A stretch of 64,000 nucleotides of DNA from Epiperipatus broadwayi (GCA_028023455.1 JAQFVV010012507.1:434001-498000); one strand, 5' to 3'; counted from the first letter of the stretch, positions 47,331-59,160 are shown. Notes: generated by a model not told the origin, from the sequence alone. Made by a program: numbers and translations.

Positions 47331-47383
47331 GGTAAACGACCACTATGTTATAAATGTTTCAGATGATGAGTAAAGACCAATGG
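47331..47383 (+). pseudogene. Zinc-knuckle relic behind gag, +1 frame
   Basis: Starting about 26 bp after the gag stop, the +1 frame reads GKRPLCYKCFR, two TGA stops, then VKTNGH. This keeps C-x2-C and a later G-H of a nucleocapsid CCHC knuckle but lacks the rest. The same relic follows gag in unit 2 (about 52704-52756). The ancestor had a longer Gag including nucleocapsid. Confidence 0.6.
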
Positions 47384-47537
47384 ACATTAATATACAAATG
47401 ATTGATAAAATGTATCATTCCACACCCATGTTTAGGTTCAAACTCTCACCCAGACTGTTCTCCAAAGTCGATCAACTTTGTAATGAAATGTAAGTCAGTA
47501 AAATATGTATAAACATTTTTTTTTGTTATTTTTTTTT

Positions 47538-47550
47538 AAGTAGGAAGAAA
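47538..47550 (+). other. Polypurine tract, unit 1
   Basis: AAGTAGGAAGAAA directly precedes the first base of LTR2, the position expected for plus-strand priming. The same tract is at 52911-52923 before LTR3. It is preceded by a T-rich run, typical of LTR elements. Confidence 0.75.
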
Positions 47551-50139
47551 TGAAACAGACAGATCGAAGAATCGATCTTAGTTTCATGGTTGTCATTTAA
47601 GAACGGTAATTCTAAACCACTATTTACCCGCAATGAGACTTTTTCTATTCCAAGCCACATAGATTTTAAGTTATTTATTTTGTGTTTGTTTAAAAAGAAT
47701 TTAATGTAAAGAGTATGAGTATAAATGTCACAAATCATGATGAATAATATTCGTGTGTGTGTGGTTTGTGGATTTATATTAGCTCAATTTAAAAGTTTCA
47801 ATTGCGTGTATATTTTCTTTAAATTTTAATTTTGCAAATTATACAAAGTCATTTAAAAATGCTGATCAAAAGTCACATTCCTTTGATCAGTATTTTTAAT
47901 CAAAATCTTACTTGTACAAATGTATAGAATAATTAATTTGTACTTCGATAAATTAAGATAATGAATGTATATTTTTGTATTCACGAATTCCGATGTAATT
48001 GTTTTGTCAATTTAGAATCATGTATTAAATTTAAAAATAAATGAGAAACGTAGAACTCTTATCAAGAAAGGCAAATGCTATTGTATAGTCAAAAATTAGA
48101 TATTGCTGGAGGCCGGAAATCAAAGGAGGCGGAGTTATGAACAAAAACTAGGCAGAAAGGTCAACCGTAGCCATCTTAAATATAATATAGACACTCTAAC
48201 TTTTGACTTGGCTGTGCTTGGATCGTCTCAAGCTACAGCAAAGTAGTTGTTCCAGAGAAATCACTTCAACCGTTATTAAGAAGTTGCCCGGTAAACTGCA
48301 ATCATGATGGGCTAAGTCCAAGAAGCTGATCCCTGTTCTGCCAATTTAAATCTTTCATACCGCTGATCTGTAATGTTTTCCGTGCTTCCAGTCTTCCAAA
48401 TTCCAACATTTAAATTAACCATGCCTTTCTAAGAAATTCAAAATGCGCGCCTACGTTCTTCATACATATCACCGCAAGAAGAAAAGCCGGACGAAGAAAG
48501 AATGGTAACTTTTGTTACATGAACTTTTTAACTTTCCTCTCAGTAATAATTTTATATTTAATCTGTTAATCAAAGTAATTGCATGTAAATTTCTTGCTTT
48601 CCATTTGAAAATGTTACACTAAAACCTGTCAGTAAATTTCTTCTCTAATATTTCGGTGTGTGCTCTAGTCTTTAGATGATAATTATTAATATTTGTGCCT
48701 ACTAATAATCCATTTGTGAATACATTTATATTTTTACTATTACTTATTTTACAAACAAAACGATGCCAATAATAATATTTCTCAACTCTAATTAAAGTCA
48801 GTAAAGTTTATCTCATAATATTTATTATATTCATTTTAAAAGTAATTTTCTTTTATCGAATTAAAAATCGTTTCATTTATGTTGAGTTGAGAAATATTCA
48901 AGTATTTTTATTGTTTCTTTTACTTTGTCATGATATTTTAATCTATACTCCAAATCTCAAATACTTAAAATAGTCTAAAATTTTATTATAATCTTTTGTT
49001 ATATATTATTACGGAGTAAGAATAATAAGTGAATATTTTTTATTATTACCTTCCGAACAATCTGGGGAGTTATGGGTTTCAGAGTAAATTTAATTAATTA
49101 TTACTTTTGCGATCGTTTGATTTCGCCATGTTTTATTGAATAGTTATATCGGACTGTTGCGTAGAAAATGTTACGGAGAGAAAGGGTTTTATATAATTTC
49201 GTTTTAAAATCCACTTCCGGTCACTCTTCCTCGATGTTACTGTGGCAATGCCTTTACCTTCGCTTAAGTTGGCGTCTCGTTTTACTACCACATGGAGAGA
49301 AAGAAATTCTTCTCCAGGTAATCTCTTGGATCACCGGGGTTCGAAAATGAGCCCGGCTGGTTGTAGTGTCCCGGATCTACTTGGGGGCATTAAGACTTGT
49401 CAAAGTACAAGCCGCCCGGTATTCCGTCAATGCACCGCAAGTTATTATTTGTAGTATACATTAATCCCTGCAACCATCAGTACATCAGTATTATATATCA
49501 TATTTTTATATAAAACCGCCTCCCATTTATCCGTATGCGCAATGGTTTGAAACTATTAAAATAAAACAACTTAATATAAACTAGTAGATAAATATTTTAA
49601 GTGCTCCAATTACTCTGATTCTCATATCAACCTGTACAACCATTTAAACATATAAATATTGGCATGAGTTTGTTAATCAGTACAAACCGATTATTGATGA
49701 CTAGCAGCAATTTATTATAAAATACATATGAGAGTTTTACCGTACCTGTAAATAATATTATTCAATGCTTTCAATAATTTATTAAAAATTTATCTAACCT
49801 AATTTTGTCTCTCTTGCATTATTACTCTCGAAATCTAGTCAATCACCTGCTGTCTGTATCGACAACTTAAATATATACATTAAATTATTAGCCGTACCAA
49901 TATCCCGACTATAAGATATCTATGAAATAGCTGATTGTAGGTAATTTAGTCTGTGTTTTTCGATGAGCTAGTAAAGGGAGAACCCCGTACCGTTGTAATG
50001 TTGTCATCGGTGGGTCATGCCAGGGTTTTGGGTTTGAATTTAGTTTGCATTTTGGAATTTATTCCTAGACGTGGACTGGGTTTGAATTCGGATTACTGTG
50101 TGTGATTAAGCATGGTGATTTTTACCGGTACAGTGTTCA
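47551..50139 (+). repeat. LTR2 (2589 bp), recombinant
   Basis: From its start to at least 49537 it carries LTR3-type variants (GATGAATAATATTCG, ATTTCGGTGTGTGCTC, TAATCTTTTGTTATAT, CCGTATGCGC). From 49588 on it carries LTR1-type variants (AGTAGATAAAT, GGGTTTGAATTCGG, GATTAAGCATGG). The switch therefore lies within about 49538-49587. This is the product expected from unequal crossing-over between the 3' LTR and the 5' LTR of one element. Confidence 0.9.
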
Positions 50140-50145
50140 AAATTT

Positions 50146-50166
50146 TGGACGCCCTCCGTGGTGCTC
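50146..50166 (+). other. Degenerate primer-binding site, unit 2
   Basis: The same changes relative to the lysine-tRNA match as in unit 1, as expected if unit 2 inherited the LTR1-side leader by recombination. Confidence 0.75.
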
Positions 50167-51553
50167 GGATGAAGAAATCTCCCACACCCTGCAGAGTGAA
50201 CAAGAGTAAATATTAAATTATAGAAATATTCGATTTTTTTTTCATACCGTTGAGATATATATACTTTGCGTTATTAAAATGCGCAGTTTTAAAACGATGT
50301 TTTGAGTAAGTCAAATATACTAATTTTTTTTTCACCCTTGCTTGCAAGTAGTTTCAGTTGAATAGATTGCCTTCTAATATTGTTAAGATAATATAGTGAG
50401 ATTTTTTTTTTGAAAAAAAAAAGTGTGAAAGCGATTTTGAAGTTTTGTTTTAACGACAAAAATATTGAGAATAGTTTCAAAGCAAGTGAAAACCTGTATC
50501 GATTTTGTGCGTTTATTTAATTCAAAATAAACGAATGTTATTTCATAAATCTTTTTGCAAGTCAATTTTGTTGTGTTGTTTATGAAAAAAAAAAGAAAGC
50601 AAAGAAAGTAGGATTACTTTTCATGTCTTACAAATAAACGCGTGTATGTGTGTATATATATTGTTTAATATAGAAGTCTTATCAAAGCCAGTGCATAATA
50701 TAAATATCAGTTGAATAAAGTTTGGCCGGAATATGTGCTATCCGATATTAAGTAGAGTAACCGTTTAGGTTAAGTTTTTTTTGTATAAAACCAATCAGCC
50801 AAATACAGTCGTCAAAGTGTTAACGGTATATACACTTACGTTATAGAAACTTGAAATTGTATGATAACCCCGCAGAAGTAGCGTTAATATTAAACGTTCT
50901 ACATAAAACATTATGTTCTTGAATCAAATGATTTTATTAAGTCACGTAAAAAGTATATATTTGGGGATCAGTGGATTAAATTATCTATTGGTCACATGTT
51001 GCTGGCTGGCGCCTTTCAAATAAATTTGTCAGCAAATATGTTTGTCCATACAGCAGTGGTGAGTTTTGTTTGGTCTATAAAAGAGAGAAATGGTGATATA
51101 TATATATATAGAGAGAGAGTTACTGACAGTATTATAAGAATATTATTGTGTTATATACTAATTGTTAATATGTTGTTTTATAGGACTGAGGAGAATAGTT
51201 CGAACTGGGTGAAATAAAGTTTTTTCTCTCCCCTTATTAATAATTTAGATACACGTTATCATATCATATATATACATGTAATAATAAAAAAAAAAGTGAA
51301 AAAGGGGTTTTATATAACAGAAATCAATCGGAACGTAGGCGAAAAAAAAAGAAAGGAAGGAAGACACACAAACTGGATGAGAAAGGTGGGAACAGTATCA
51401 GCAGCGGGGAAGGATTTGGCATATAGGATCAGGGATCAGTATCTTTTATGAATATATACATAAATAAAAAAATATTTCGCAAATAACTAATTCACCTGCT
51501 AAAAAAAAAAAAAAAACACACATATAATTAATAAAAAAAAAAAAAAATACCAA
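50167..51553 (+). other. 5' leader of internal region, unit 2
   Basis: Nearly identical to 44790-46180. Differences are concentrated in homopolymers (for example near 51282 and 51500) and a few substitutions. The doubtful 73-codon leader frame is at 50996-51217. Confidence 0.6.
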
Positions 51554-52675
51554 ATGGCAGAAATAGAAGGGTTCAGTAAATCATCTGAAAATGGTGCAGA
51601 AACATCAGACACATCCAGTGATCATGAGATTGTTTTTAAAAAATATCCTGATAAAAGAAAAAGTTGTAGACGATTAGAGAAGAATGCCAAGCAGAGGGAG
51701 CACGATGATGATGGGAAGTTTTACGCGATTCTCGAGGAGATGAGAGAGGATAGAAAACTTATGATGGCTATGATGGAGCGGATGTTGAGAATTGAAGAAG
51801 GACGTATGGGGATTGATGGTAAACCAGATCGGGAAGAGAAATCCAATAGCAATACAAAGAAGGAAGAAGATGACCAAACCATACCGAAGGAGTTGGAAAT
51901 TCAGAGCGAGGAAGTCAGTGAAGAGAAAACAAGCCAGAAGATAGAAGTTAGTAATGATGAGTTGGAGATGCAAACTGAGAGGCAGGGTCAAATTGAAAAA
52001 CCAAGAGTGGCAAGGGAAACTGCTATCAAAGGAAAAGAAATAAAAGTAGAACAGACAATAAATCCCCAAATAAGGATGAGTAATATACCATACTTTGGGT
52101 CATCCATTCATATTCAAATATTTAAAGGCGACCCCGGAGAAAATCCAGATGTACATTTGGATAGTGTCAAGGAATTTTTATGCTTACACCAAATGACCGA
52201 GAAGGAGAAAATAACAGTAGCCAGCCATTATCTAAAGGAATCCGCGAAGGCTTGGTGGAAATTATTGAAAAACCCACCGATTACAATTCAAGGTTATGAA
52301 AATGCCCTTTTAAAAAGGTATTGGAGTGAAGAGAAGCAGGAGGGACTTTTACACAAGCTCTCCAGTCAAAAATATAATGAGAACAACAGACAGGGTTATG
52401 CAGCATTCTTCATTCACCAAGTGACAATACTTAAATCTCTTACTGCTTTTAAGTACACTGATCAGCACATTACCCGGATTATTGTGCATAATTTACCACC
52501 GTGGGTACAAAGAATGATGCTGGGAAGCTGCCCCATGTCGTTTGAAAAAACTATTGAGCTTTTAAACCAGATTGATTATGGGGATTTGTCTCCAACAAAA
52601 AGGGAATGGGAGCAGAGTCATTACAACGCGAGACAATTAAAGCCTTATATACCTCCTGACCCAGGGAGAACATAG
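51554..52675 (+). CDS. gag: Gag polyprotein of LTR retrotransposon, unit 2
   Basis: Same 373-residue Gag as unit 1: hydrophilic N-terminus, Met-rich helix, retrotransposon capsid domain with AKAWWKLL and NLPPWVQRMM, no zinc knuckle in frame and no pol. The single amino-acid difference is residue 151, AGA (Arg) at 52004-52006 against ATA (Ile) in unit 1. Spacing to the polypurine tract and the next LTR is the same as in unit 1. The tandem arrangement means LTR2 could act both as terminator for unit 1 and promoter for unit 2. Confidence 0.9.
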   Translation: MAEIEGFSKSSENGAETSDTSSDHEIVFKKYPDKRKSCRRLEKNAKQREHDDDGKFYAILEEMREDRKLMMAMMERMLRIEEGRMGIDGKPDREEKSNSNTKKEEDDQTIPKELEIQSEEVSEEKTSQKIEVSNDELEMQTERQGQIEKPRVARETAIKGKEIKVEQTINPQIRMSNIPYFGSSIHIQIFKGDPGENPDVHLDSVKEFLCLHQMTEKEKITVASHYLKESAKAWWKLLKNPPITIQGYENALLKRYWSEEKQEGLLHKLSSQKYNENNRQGYAAFFIHQVTILKSLTAFKYTDQHITRIIVHNLPPWVQRMMLGSCPMSFEKTIELLNQIDYGDLSPTKREWEQSHYNARQLKPYIPPDPGRT

Positions 52676-52923
52676 AAAACAAACAGTAATTTTGGGATAA
52701 CCCGGTAAACGACCACTATGTTATAAATGTTTCAGATGATGAGTAAAGACCAATGGACATTAATATACAAATGATTGATAAAATGTATCATTCCACACCC
52801 ATGTTTAGGTTCAAACTCTCACCCAGACTGTTCTCCAAAGTCGATCAACTTTGTAATGAAATGTAAGTCAGTAAAATATGTATAAACATTTTTTTTTGTT
52901 ATTTTTTTTTAAGTAGGAAGAAA

Positions 52924-55515
52924 TGAAACAGACAGATCGAAGAATCGATCTTAGTTTCATGGTTGTCATTTAAGAACGGTAATTCTAAACCACTATTTAC
53001 CCGCAATGAGACTTTTTCTATTCCAAGCCACATAGATTTTAAGTTATTTATTTTGTGTTTGTTTAAAAAGAATTTAATGTAAAGAGTATGAGTATAAATG
53101 TCACAAATCATGATGAATAATATTCGTGTGTGTGTGGTTTGTGGATTTATATTAGCTCAATTTAAAAGTTTCAATTGCGTGTATATTTTCTTTAAATTTT
53201 AATTTTGCAAATTATACAAAGTCATTTAAAAATGCTGATCAAAAGTCACATTCCTTTGATCAGTATTTTTAATCAAAATCTTACTTGTACAAATGTATAG
53301 AATAATTAATTTGTACTTCGATAAATTAAGATAATGAATGTATATTTTTGTATTCACGAATTCCGATGTAATTGTTTTGTCAATTTAGAATCATGTATTA
53401 AATTTAAAAATAAATGAGAAACGTAGAACTCTTATCAAGAAAGGCAAATGCTATTGTATAGTCAAAAATTAGATATTGCTGGAGGCCGGAAAATCAAAGG
53501 AGGCGGAGTCATGAACAAAAACTAGGCAGAAAGGTCAACCGTAGCCATCTTAAATATAATATAGACACTCTAACTTTTGACTTGGCTGTGCTTGGATCGT
53601 CTCAAGCTACAGCAAAGTAGTTGTTCCAGAGAAATCACTTCAACCGTTATTAAGAAGTTGCCCGGTAAACTGCAATCATGATGGGCTAAGTCCAAGAAGC
53701 TGATCCCTGTTCTGCCAATTTAAATCTTTCATACCGCTGATCTGTAATGTTTTCCGTGCTTCCAGTCTTCCAAATTCCAACATTTAAATTAACCATGCCT
53801 TTCTAAGAAATTCAAAATGCGCGCCTACGTTCTTCATACATATCACCGCAAGAAGAAAAGCCGGACGAAGAAAGAATGGTAACTTTTGTTACATGAACTT
53901 TTTAACTTTCCTCTCAGTAATAATTTTATATTTAATCTGTTAATCAAAGTAATTGCATGTAAATTTCTTGCTTTCCATTTGAAAATGTTACACTAAAACC
54001 TGTCAGTAAATTTCTTCTCTAATATTTCGGTGTGTGCTCTAGTCTTTAGATGATAATTATTAATATTTGTGCCTACTAATAATCCATTTGTGAATACATT
54101 TATATTTTTACTATTACTTATTTTACAAACAAAACGATGCCAATAATAATATTTCTCAACTCTAATTAAAGTCAGTAAAGTTTATCTCATAATATTTATT
54201 ATATTCATTTTAAAAGTAATTTTCTTTTATCGAATTAAAAATCGTTTCATTTATGTTGAGTTGAGAAATATTCAAGTATTTTTATTGTTTCTTTTACTTT
54301 GTCATGATATTTTAATCTATACTCCAAATCTCAAATACTTAAAATAGTCTAAAATTTTATTATAATCTTTTGTTATATATTATTACGGAGTAAGAATAAT
54401 AAGTGAATATTTTTTTTATTATTACCTTCCGAACAATCTGGGGAGTTATGGGTTTCAGAGTAAATTTAATTAATTATTACTTTTGCGATCGTTTGATTTC
54501 GCCATGTTTTATTGAATAGTTATATCGGACTGTTGCGTAGAAAATGTTACGGAGAGAAAGGGTTTTATATAATTTCGTTTTAAAATCCACTTCCGGTCAC
54601 TCTTCCTCGATGTTACTGTGGCAATGCCTTTACCTTCGCTTAAGTTGGCGTCTCGTTTTACTACCACATGGAGAGAAAGAAATTCTTCTCCAGGTAATCT
54701 CTTGGATCACCGGGGTTCGAAAATGAGCCCGGCTGGTTGTAGTGTCCCGGATCTACTTGGGGGCATTAAGACTTGTCAAAGTACAAGCCGCCCGGTATTC
54801 CGTCAATGCACCGCAAGTTATTATTTGTAGTATACATTAATCCCTGCAACCATCAGTACATCAGTATTATATATTATATTTTTATATAAAACCGCCTCCC
54901 ATTTATCCGTATGCGCAATGGTTTGAAACTATTAAAATAAAACAACTTAATATAAACTAGTAGTTAAATATTTTAAGTGCTCCAATTACTCTGATTCTCA
55001 TATCAACCTGTACAACCATTTAAACATATAAATATTGGCATGAGTTTGTTAATCAGTACAAACCGATTATTGATGACTAGCAGCAATTTATTATAAAATA
55101 CATATGAGAGTTTTACCGTACCTGTAAATAATATTATTCAATGCTTTCAATAATTTATTAAAAATTTATCTAACCTAATTTTGTCTCTCTTGCATTATTA
55201 CTCTCGAAATCTAGTCAATCACCTGCTGTCTGTATCGACAACTTAAATATATACATTAAATTATTAGCCGTACCAATATCCCGACTATAAGATATCTATG
55301 AAATAGCTGATTGTAGGTAATTTAGTCTGTGTTTTTCGATGAGCTAGTAAAGGGAGAACCCCGTACCGTTGTAATGTTGTCATCGGTGGGTCATGCCAGG
55401 GTTTTGGGTTTGAATTTAGTTTGCATTTTGGAATTTATTCCTAGACATGGACTGGGTTCGAATTCGGATTACTGTGTGTGATTAGGCATGGTGATTTTTA
55501 CCGGTACAGTGTTCG
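52924..55515 (+). repeat. LTR3 (2592 bp)
   Basis: The 5' part matches LTR2. The 3' part has its own variants (AGTAGTTAAAT at about 54961, GGGTTCGAATTCGG, GATTAGGCATGG, terminus TGTTCG instead of TGTTCA), several shared with inverted LTR4. It is followed by a leader with an intact primer-binding site. Confidence 0.92.
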
Positions 55516-55522
55516 AAAATTT

Positions 55523-55542
55523 TGGCGCCCAACGTGGGGCTC
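55523..55542 (+). other. Intact primer-binding site for tRNA-Lys
   Basis: TGGCGCCCAACGTGGGGCTC is complementary over 20 nt to the 3' end (including CCA) of the animal lysine tRNA of the Lys1,2 (CUU) type. It lies 8 bp after the LTR3 end, in the usual position. Only about 60 bp of leader remain after it before inverted LTR4 begins, so the intact site primes nothing useful here. Confidence 0.85.
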
Positions 55543-55605
55543 GGATGAAGAAATCTCCCACACTCTGCAGAGTGAAAAAGAGTAAATATTAAATTAAAAA
55601 AATTT

Positions 55606-58187
55606 CAAACACTGTACCGGTAAAAATCACCATGCCTATTCACACACAGTAATCCGAATTCGAACCCAGTCCACGTCTAGGAATAAATTCCAAAATGCAA
55701 ACTAAATTCAAACCCAAAACCCTGGCATGACCCACCGATGACAACATTACAACGGTACGGGGTTCTCCCTTTACTAGCTCATCGAAAAACACAGACTAAA
55801 TTACCTACAATCAGCTATTTCATAGATATCTTATAGTCGGGATATTGGTACGGCTAATAATTTAATGTATATATTTAAGTTGTCGATACAGACAGCAGGT
55901 GATTGACTAGATTTCGAGAGTAATAATGCAAGAGAGACAAAATTAGGTTAGATAAATTTTTAATAAGTTATTGAAAGCACTGAATAATATTATTTACAGG
56001 TACGGTAAAACTCATATATATATTTATAATAAATTGCTGCTAGTCATCAATAATCGGTTCGTACTGATTAACAAACTCATGCCAATATTTATATGTTTAA
56101 ATGGTTGTATAGGTTGATATGAGAATCAGAGTAATTGGAGCACTTAAAATATTTAACTACTAGTTTATATTAAGTTGTTTTATTTTAATAGTTTCAAACC
56201 ATTGCGTATATGGATAAATGGGAGGCGGTTTTATATAAAAATATAATATATAATACTGATGTACTGATGGTTGCAGGGATTAAGGTATACTACAAATAAT
56301 AACTTGCGGTGCATTGACGGAATACCGGGCGGCTTGTACTTTGACAAGTCTTAATGCCCCCAAGTAGATCCGGGACACTACAACCAGCCGGGCTCATTTT
56401 CGAACCCTGGTGATCCAAGAGATTACCTGGAGAAGAATTTCTTTCTCTCCATGTGGTAGTAAAACGAGACGCCAACTTAAGCGAAGGTAAAGGCATTGCC
56501 ACAGTAACATCGAGGAAGAGTGATCGGAAGTGGATTTTAAAACGAAATTATATAAAACCCTTTCTCTCCGTAACATTTTCTACGCAACAGTCCGATATAA
56601 CTATTCAATAAAACATGGCGAAATCAAACGATCGCAAAAGTAATAATTAATTAAATTTACTCTGAAACCCATAACTCCCCAGATTGTTCGGAAGGTAATA
56701 ATAAAAAAAATATTCACTTATTATTCTTACTCCGTAATAATATATAAAAAAATTATAATAAAATTTTAGACTATTTTAAGTATTTGAGATTTGGAGTATA
56801 GATTAAAATATCATGACAAAGTAAAAGAAACAATAAAAATACTTGAATATTTCTCAACTCAACATAAATGAAACGATTTTTAATTCGATACAAGAAAATT
56901 ACTTTTAAAATGAATATAATAAATATTATGAGATAAACTTTACTGACTTTAATTAGAGTTGAGAAATATTATTATTGGCATCGTTTTGTTTGTAAAATAA
57001 GTAATAGTAAAAATATAAATGTATTCACAAATGGATTATTAGTAGGCACAAATATTAATAATTATCATCTAAAGACTAGAGCACAGAAATATTAGAGAAG
57101 AAATTTACTGACAGGTTTTAGTGTAACATTTTCAAATGGAAAGCAAGAAATTTACATGCAATTACTTTGATTAACAGATTAAATATAAAATTATTACTGA
57201 GAGGAAAGTTAAAAAGTTCATGTAACAAAAGTTACCATTCTTTCTTCGTCCAGTTTTCTTCTTGCGGTGATATGTATGAAGAACGTAGGCGCGCATTTTG
57301 AATTTCTTAGAAAGGCATGGTTAATTTAAATGTTGGAATTTGGAAGACTGGAAGCACGGAAAACATTACAGATCAGCGGTATGAAAGATTTAAATTGGCA
57401 GAACAGGGATCAGCTTCTTGGACTTAGCCCATCATGATTGCAGTTTACCGGGCAACTTCTTAATAACGGTTGAAGTGATTTCTCTGGAACAACTACTTTG
57501 CTGTAGCTTGACGATCCAAGCACAGCCAAGTCAAAAGTTAGAGTGTCTATCTTATATTTAAGATGGCTACGGTTGACCTTTCTGCCTAGTTTTTGTTCAT
57601 AACTCCGCCTCCTTTGATTTTCGGCCTCCAGCAATATCTAATTTTTGACTATACAATAGCATTTGCCTTTCTTGATAAGAGTTCTACGTTTCTCATTTAT
57701 TTTTAAATTTAATACATGATTCTAAATTGACAAAACAATTACATCGGAATTCGTGAATACAAAAATATACATTCATTATCTTAATTTATCAAAGTACAAA
57801 TTAATTATCCTATACATTTTGTACAAGTAAGATTTTGATTAAAAATACTGATCAAAGGAATGTGACTTTTGATCAGCATTTTTAAATGACTTTGTATAAT
57901 TTGCAAAATTAAAATTTAAAGAAAATATACACGCAATTGAAACTTTTAAATTGAGCTAATATAAATCCACAAACCACACACACACGAATATTATTTATCA
58001 TGATTTGTGACATTTATACTCATACTCTTTACATTAAATTCTTTTTAAACAAACACAAAATAAATAACTTAAAATCTATGTGGCTTGGAATAGAAAAAGT
58101 CTCATTGCGGGTAAATAGTGGTTTAGAATTACCGTTCTTAAATGACAATCATGAAACTAAAATCGATTCTTCGATCTGTCTGTTTCA
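55606..58187 (-). repeat. Inverted LTR4 (2582 bp)
   Basis: Reverse complement of the LTR: it begins near CAAACACTGTACCGG and ends AGATCGATT-like..TCTGTCTGTTTCA before (TA)n. With LTR3 it forms an inverted repeat of about 2.6 kb per arm around a 90-bp spacer. Its U3 half shares variants with LTR1 (GATAAATAA, GTACAAAATG, TTCTGTGCTC, TTCTTGTATCG) and its U5 half shares variants with LTR3 (AGTAGTTAAAT, GGGTTCGAATTCGG, AGGCATGG). Private differences are more numerous than in the other LTRs. Confidence 0.92.
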
Positions 58188-58389
58188 ATATATATATATA
58201 TAGTGAGTTTTGCATGTATTAATCTCAGAATACAAAATCCCATATCTTTTTTGTAATATTTTTTAGTAAATATAATATTTGTAATTTTCATTTTTAATTG
58301 GTTGCTTTAACATTTTTTTCTTGAGTTTAATGTAGTAAATATGTTGTTTTATTAAACATTGCTAATTTTTAAAATTTTGTTACATTTTA

Positions 58390-59160
58390 AATTCATCATC
58401 ATCATCATCATTATCAACCATTATCAATCCACTGCAGGATGAAGGTCTCTCCAAGTTTAATCCATCTTCTCCGATCTTTAGCTTCTATTCTCCACATCAC
58501 CCCTACACATTTTCTTATTTCATCCATCCATCTTACATGTGGTCTCCTTCTGGGTCTTTTACAATCTCTTGGAATCCAGTTTAAAATTTCAATTGTCCAT
58601 CTATTATCATCTCTTCTAGCAATATGTCCATCCCAACTCCACTTCAATCTTTTAATTTTTTCAATGAGGTCAGTAACACCTGTTTGTTCTCTTACCCATA
58701 CATTGCATTTTCAATCTCTTCTTGTTACTCCCAACATACATCTCTCCATACTTCTTTGAGTGGTCTGAAGTCTCTGTATTTATCTTCTATTAAGTGTCCA
58801 AGTCTCAGATCCATAAGTAAGAACTGGTAAAACACATTTGTTAAAAACCTTTCTTTTCAAACACATAGGCATATTTCTTTTTAATATCCAGTTATTTCTA
58901 CCAAAAGCACTCCAACCAAGTTTAATTCTATGATTAATTTCCTCTATTATGTTTCCATCTGTATTAATAATCTGACCAAGGTATTTGTAACTCTTAATTT
59001 CTTCTAATTCATCATAATCAATCTTTATTTTCATATTTTGAGCAAATCGATTAAACATTACTTTAATCTTTTTAACATTTATCTTTAGTCCTACTTTCCT
59101 ACTTTCATCTGATAACTCCTGCAACATTTCCTGCAGCTCAGAAGCATTATTTGCAAAAAC
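58390..59160 (-). pseudogene. RTE-like LINE 3' part, decayed
   Basis: The minus strand encodes the region after the RT catalytic motif (ANNASELQEMLQELSDES at about 59150-59100, LKINVKKIKVMF, YKYLGQIINTDG, VLPVLTYGSETWTLNRR). After a frame change it encodes the RTE-type C-terminus (MKWSWDGHIARRDDNRW, then KRPRRRPHVRWMDEIRK and ...DRRRWIKLGE, 58647-58414). It ends in a (TGA)n tail (CATCATCATCAT at 58394-58411 on plus). Such short-repeat tails are typical of RTE elements. It joins directly to an inverted upstream segment at about 59160. Confidence 0.88.

Larger units (their letters stand above)
42174..58187 (+). mobile_element. Composite non-autonomous LTR retrotransposon (Gag-only), tandem plus inverted LTR
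   Basis: The order is LTR1, internal 1, LTR2, internal 2, LTR3, a 90-bp leader, and inverted LTR4. The repeat period is 5377 bp then 5373 bp. LTRs start TGAAACAG and end near GTACAGTGTTCA. A lysine-tRNA primer-binding site and a purine tract flank the internal regions correctly, and the only long ORF is Gag, so this fits TR-GAG-type elements that depend on proteins supplied by relatives. Both outer ends of the composite are LTR 5' termini (TGAAACA left, TGTTTCA right), and both abut (TA)n, consistent with insertion in a TA tract. The two gag copies differ by one amino acid, so the tandem duplication is recent. Confidence 0.92.
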
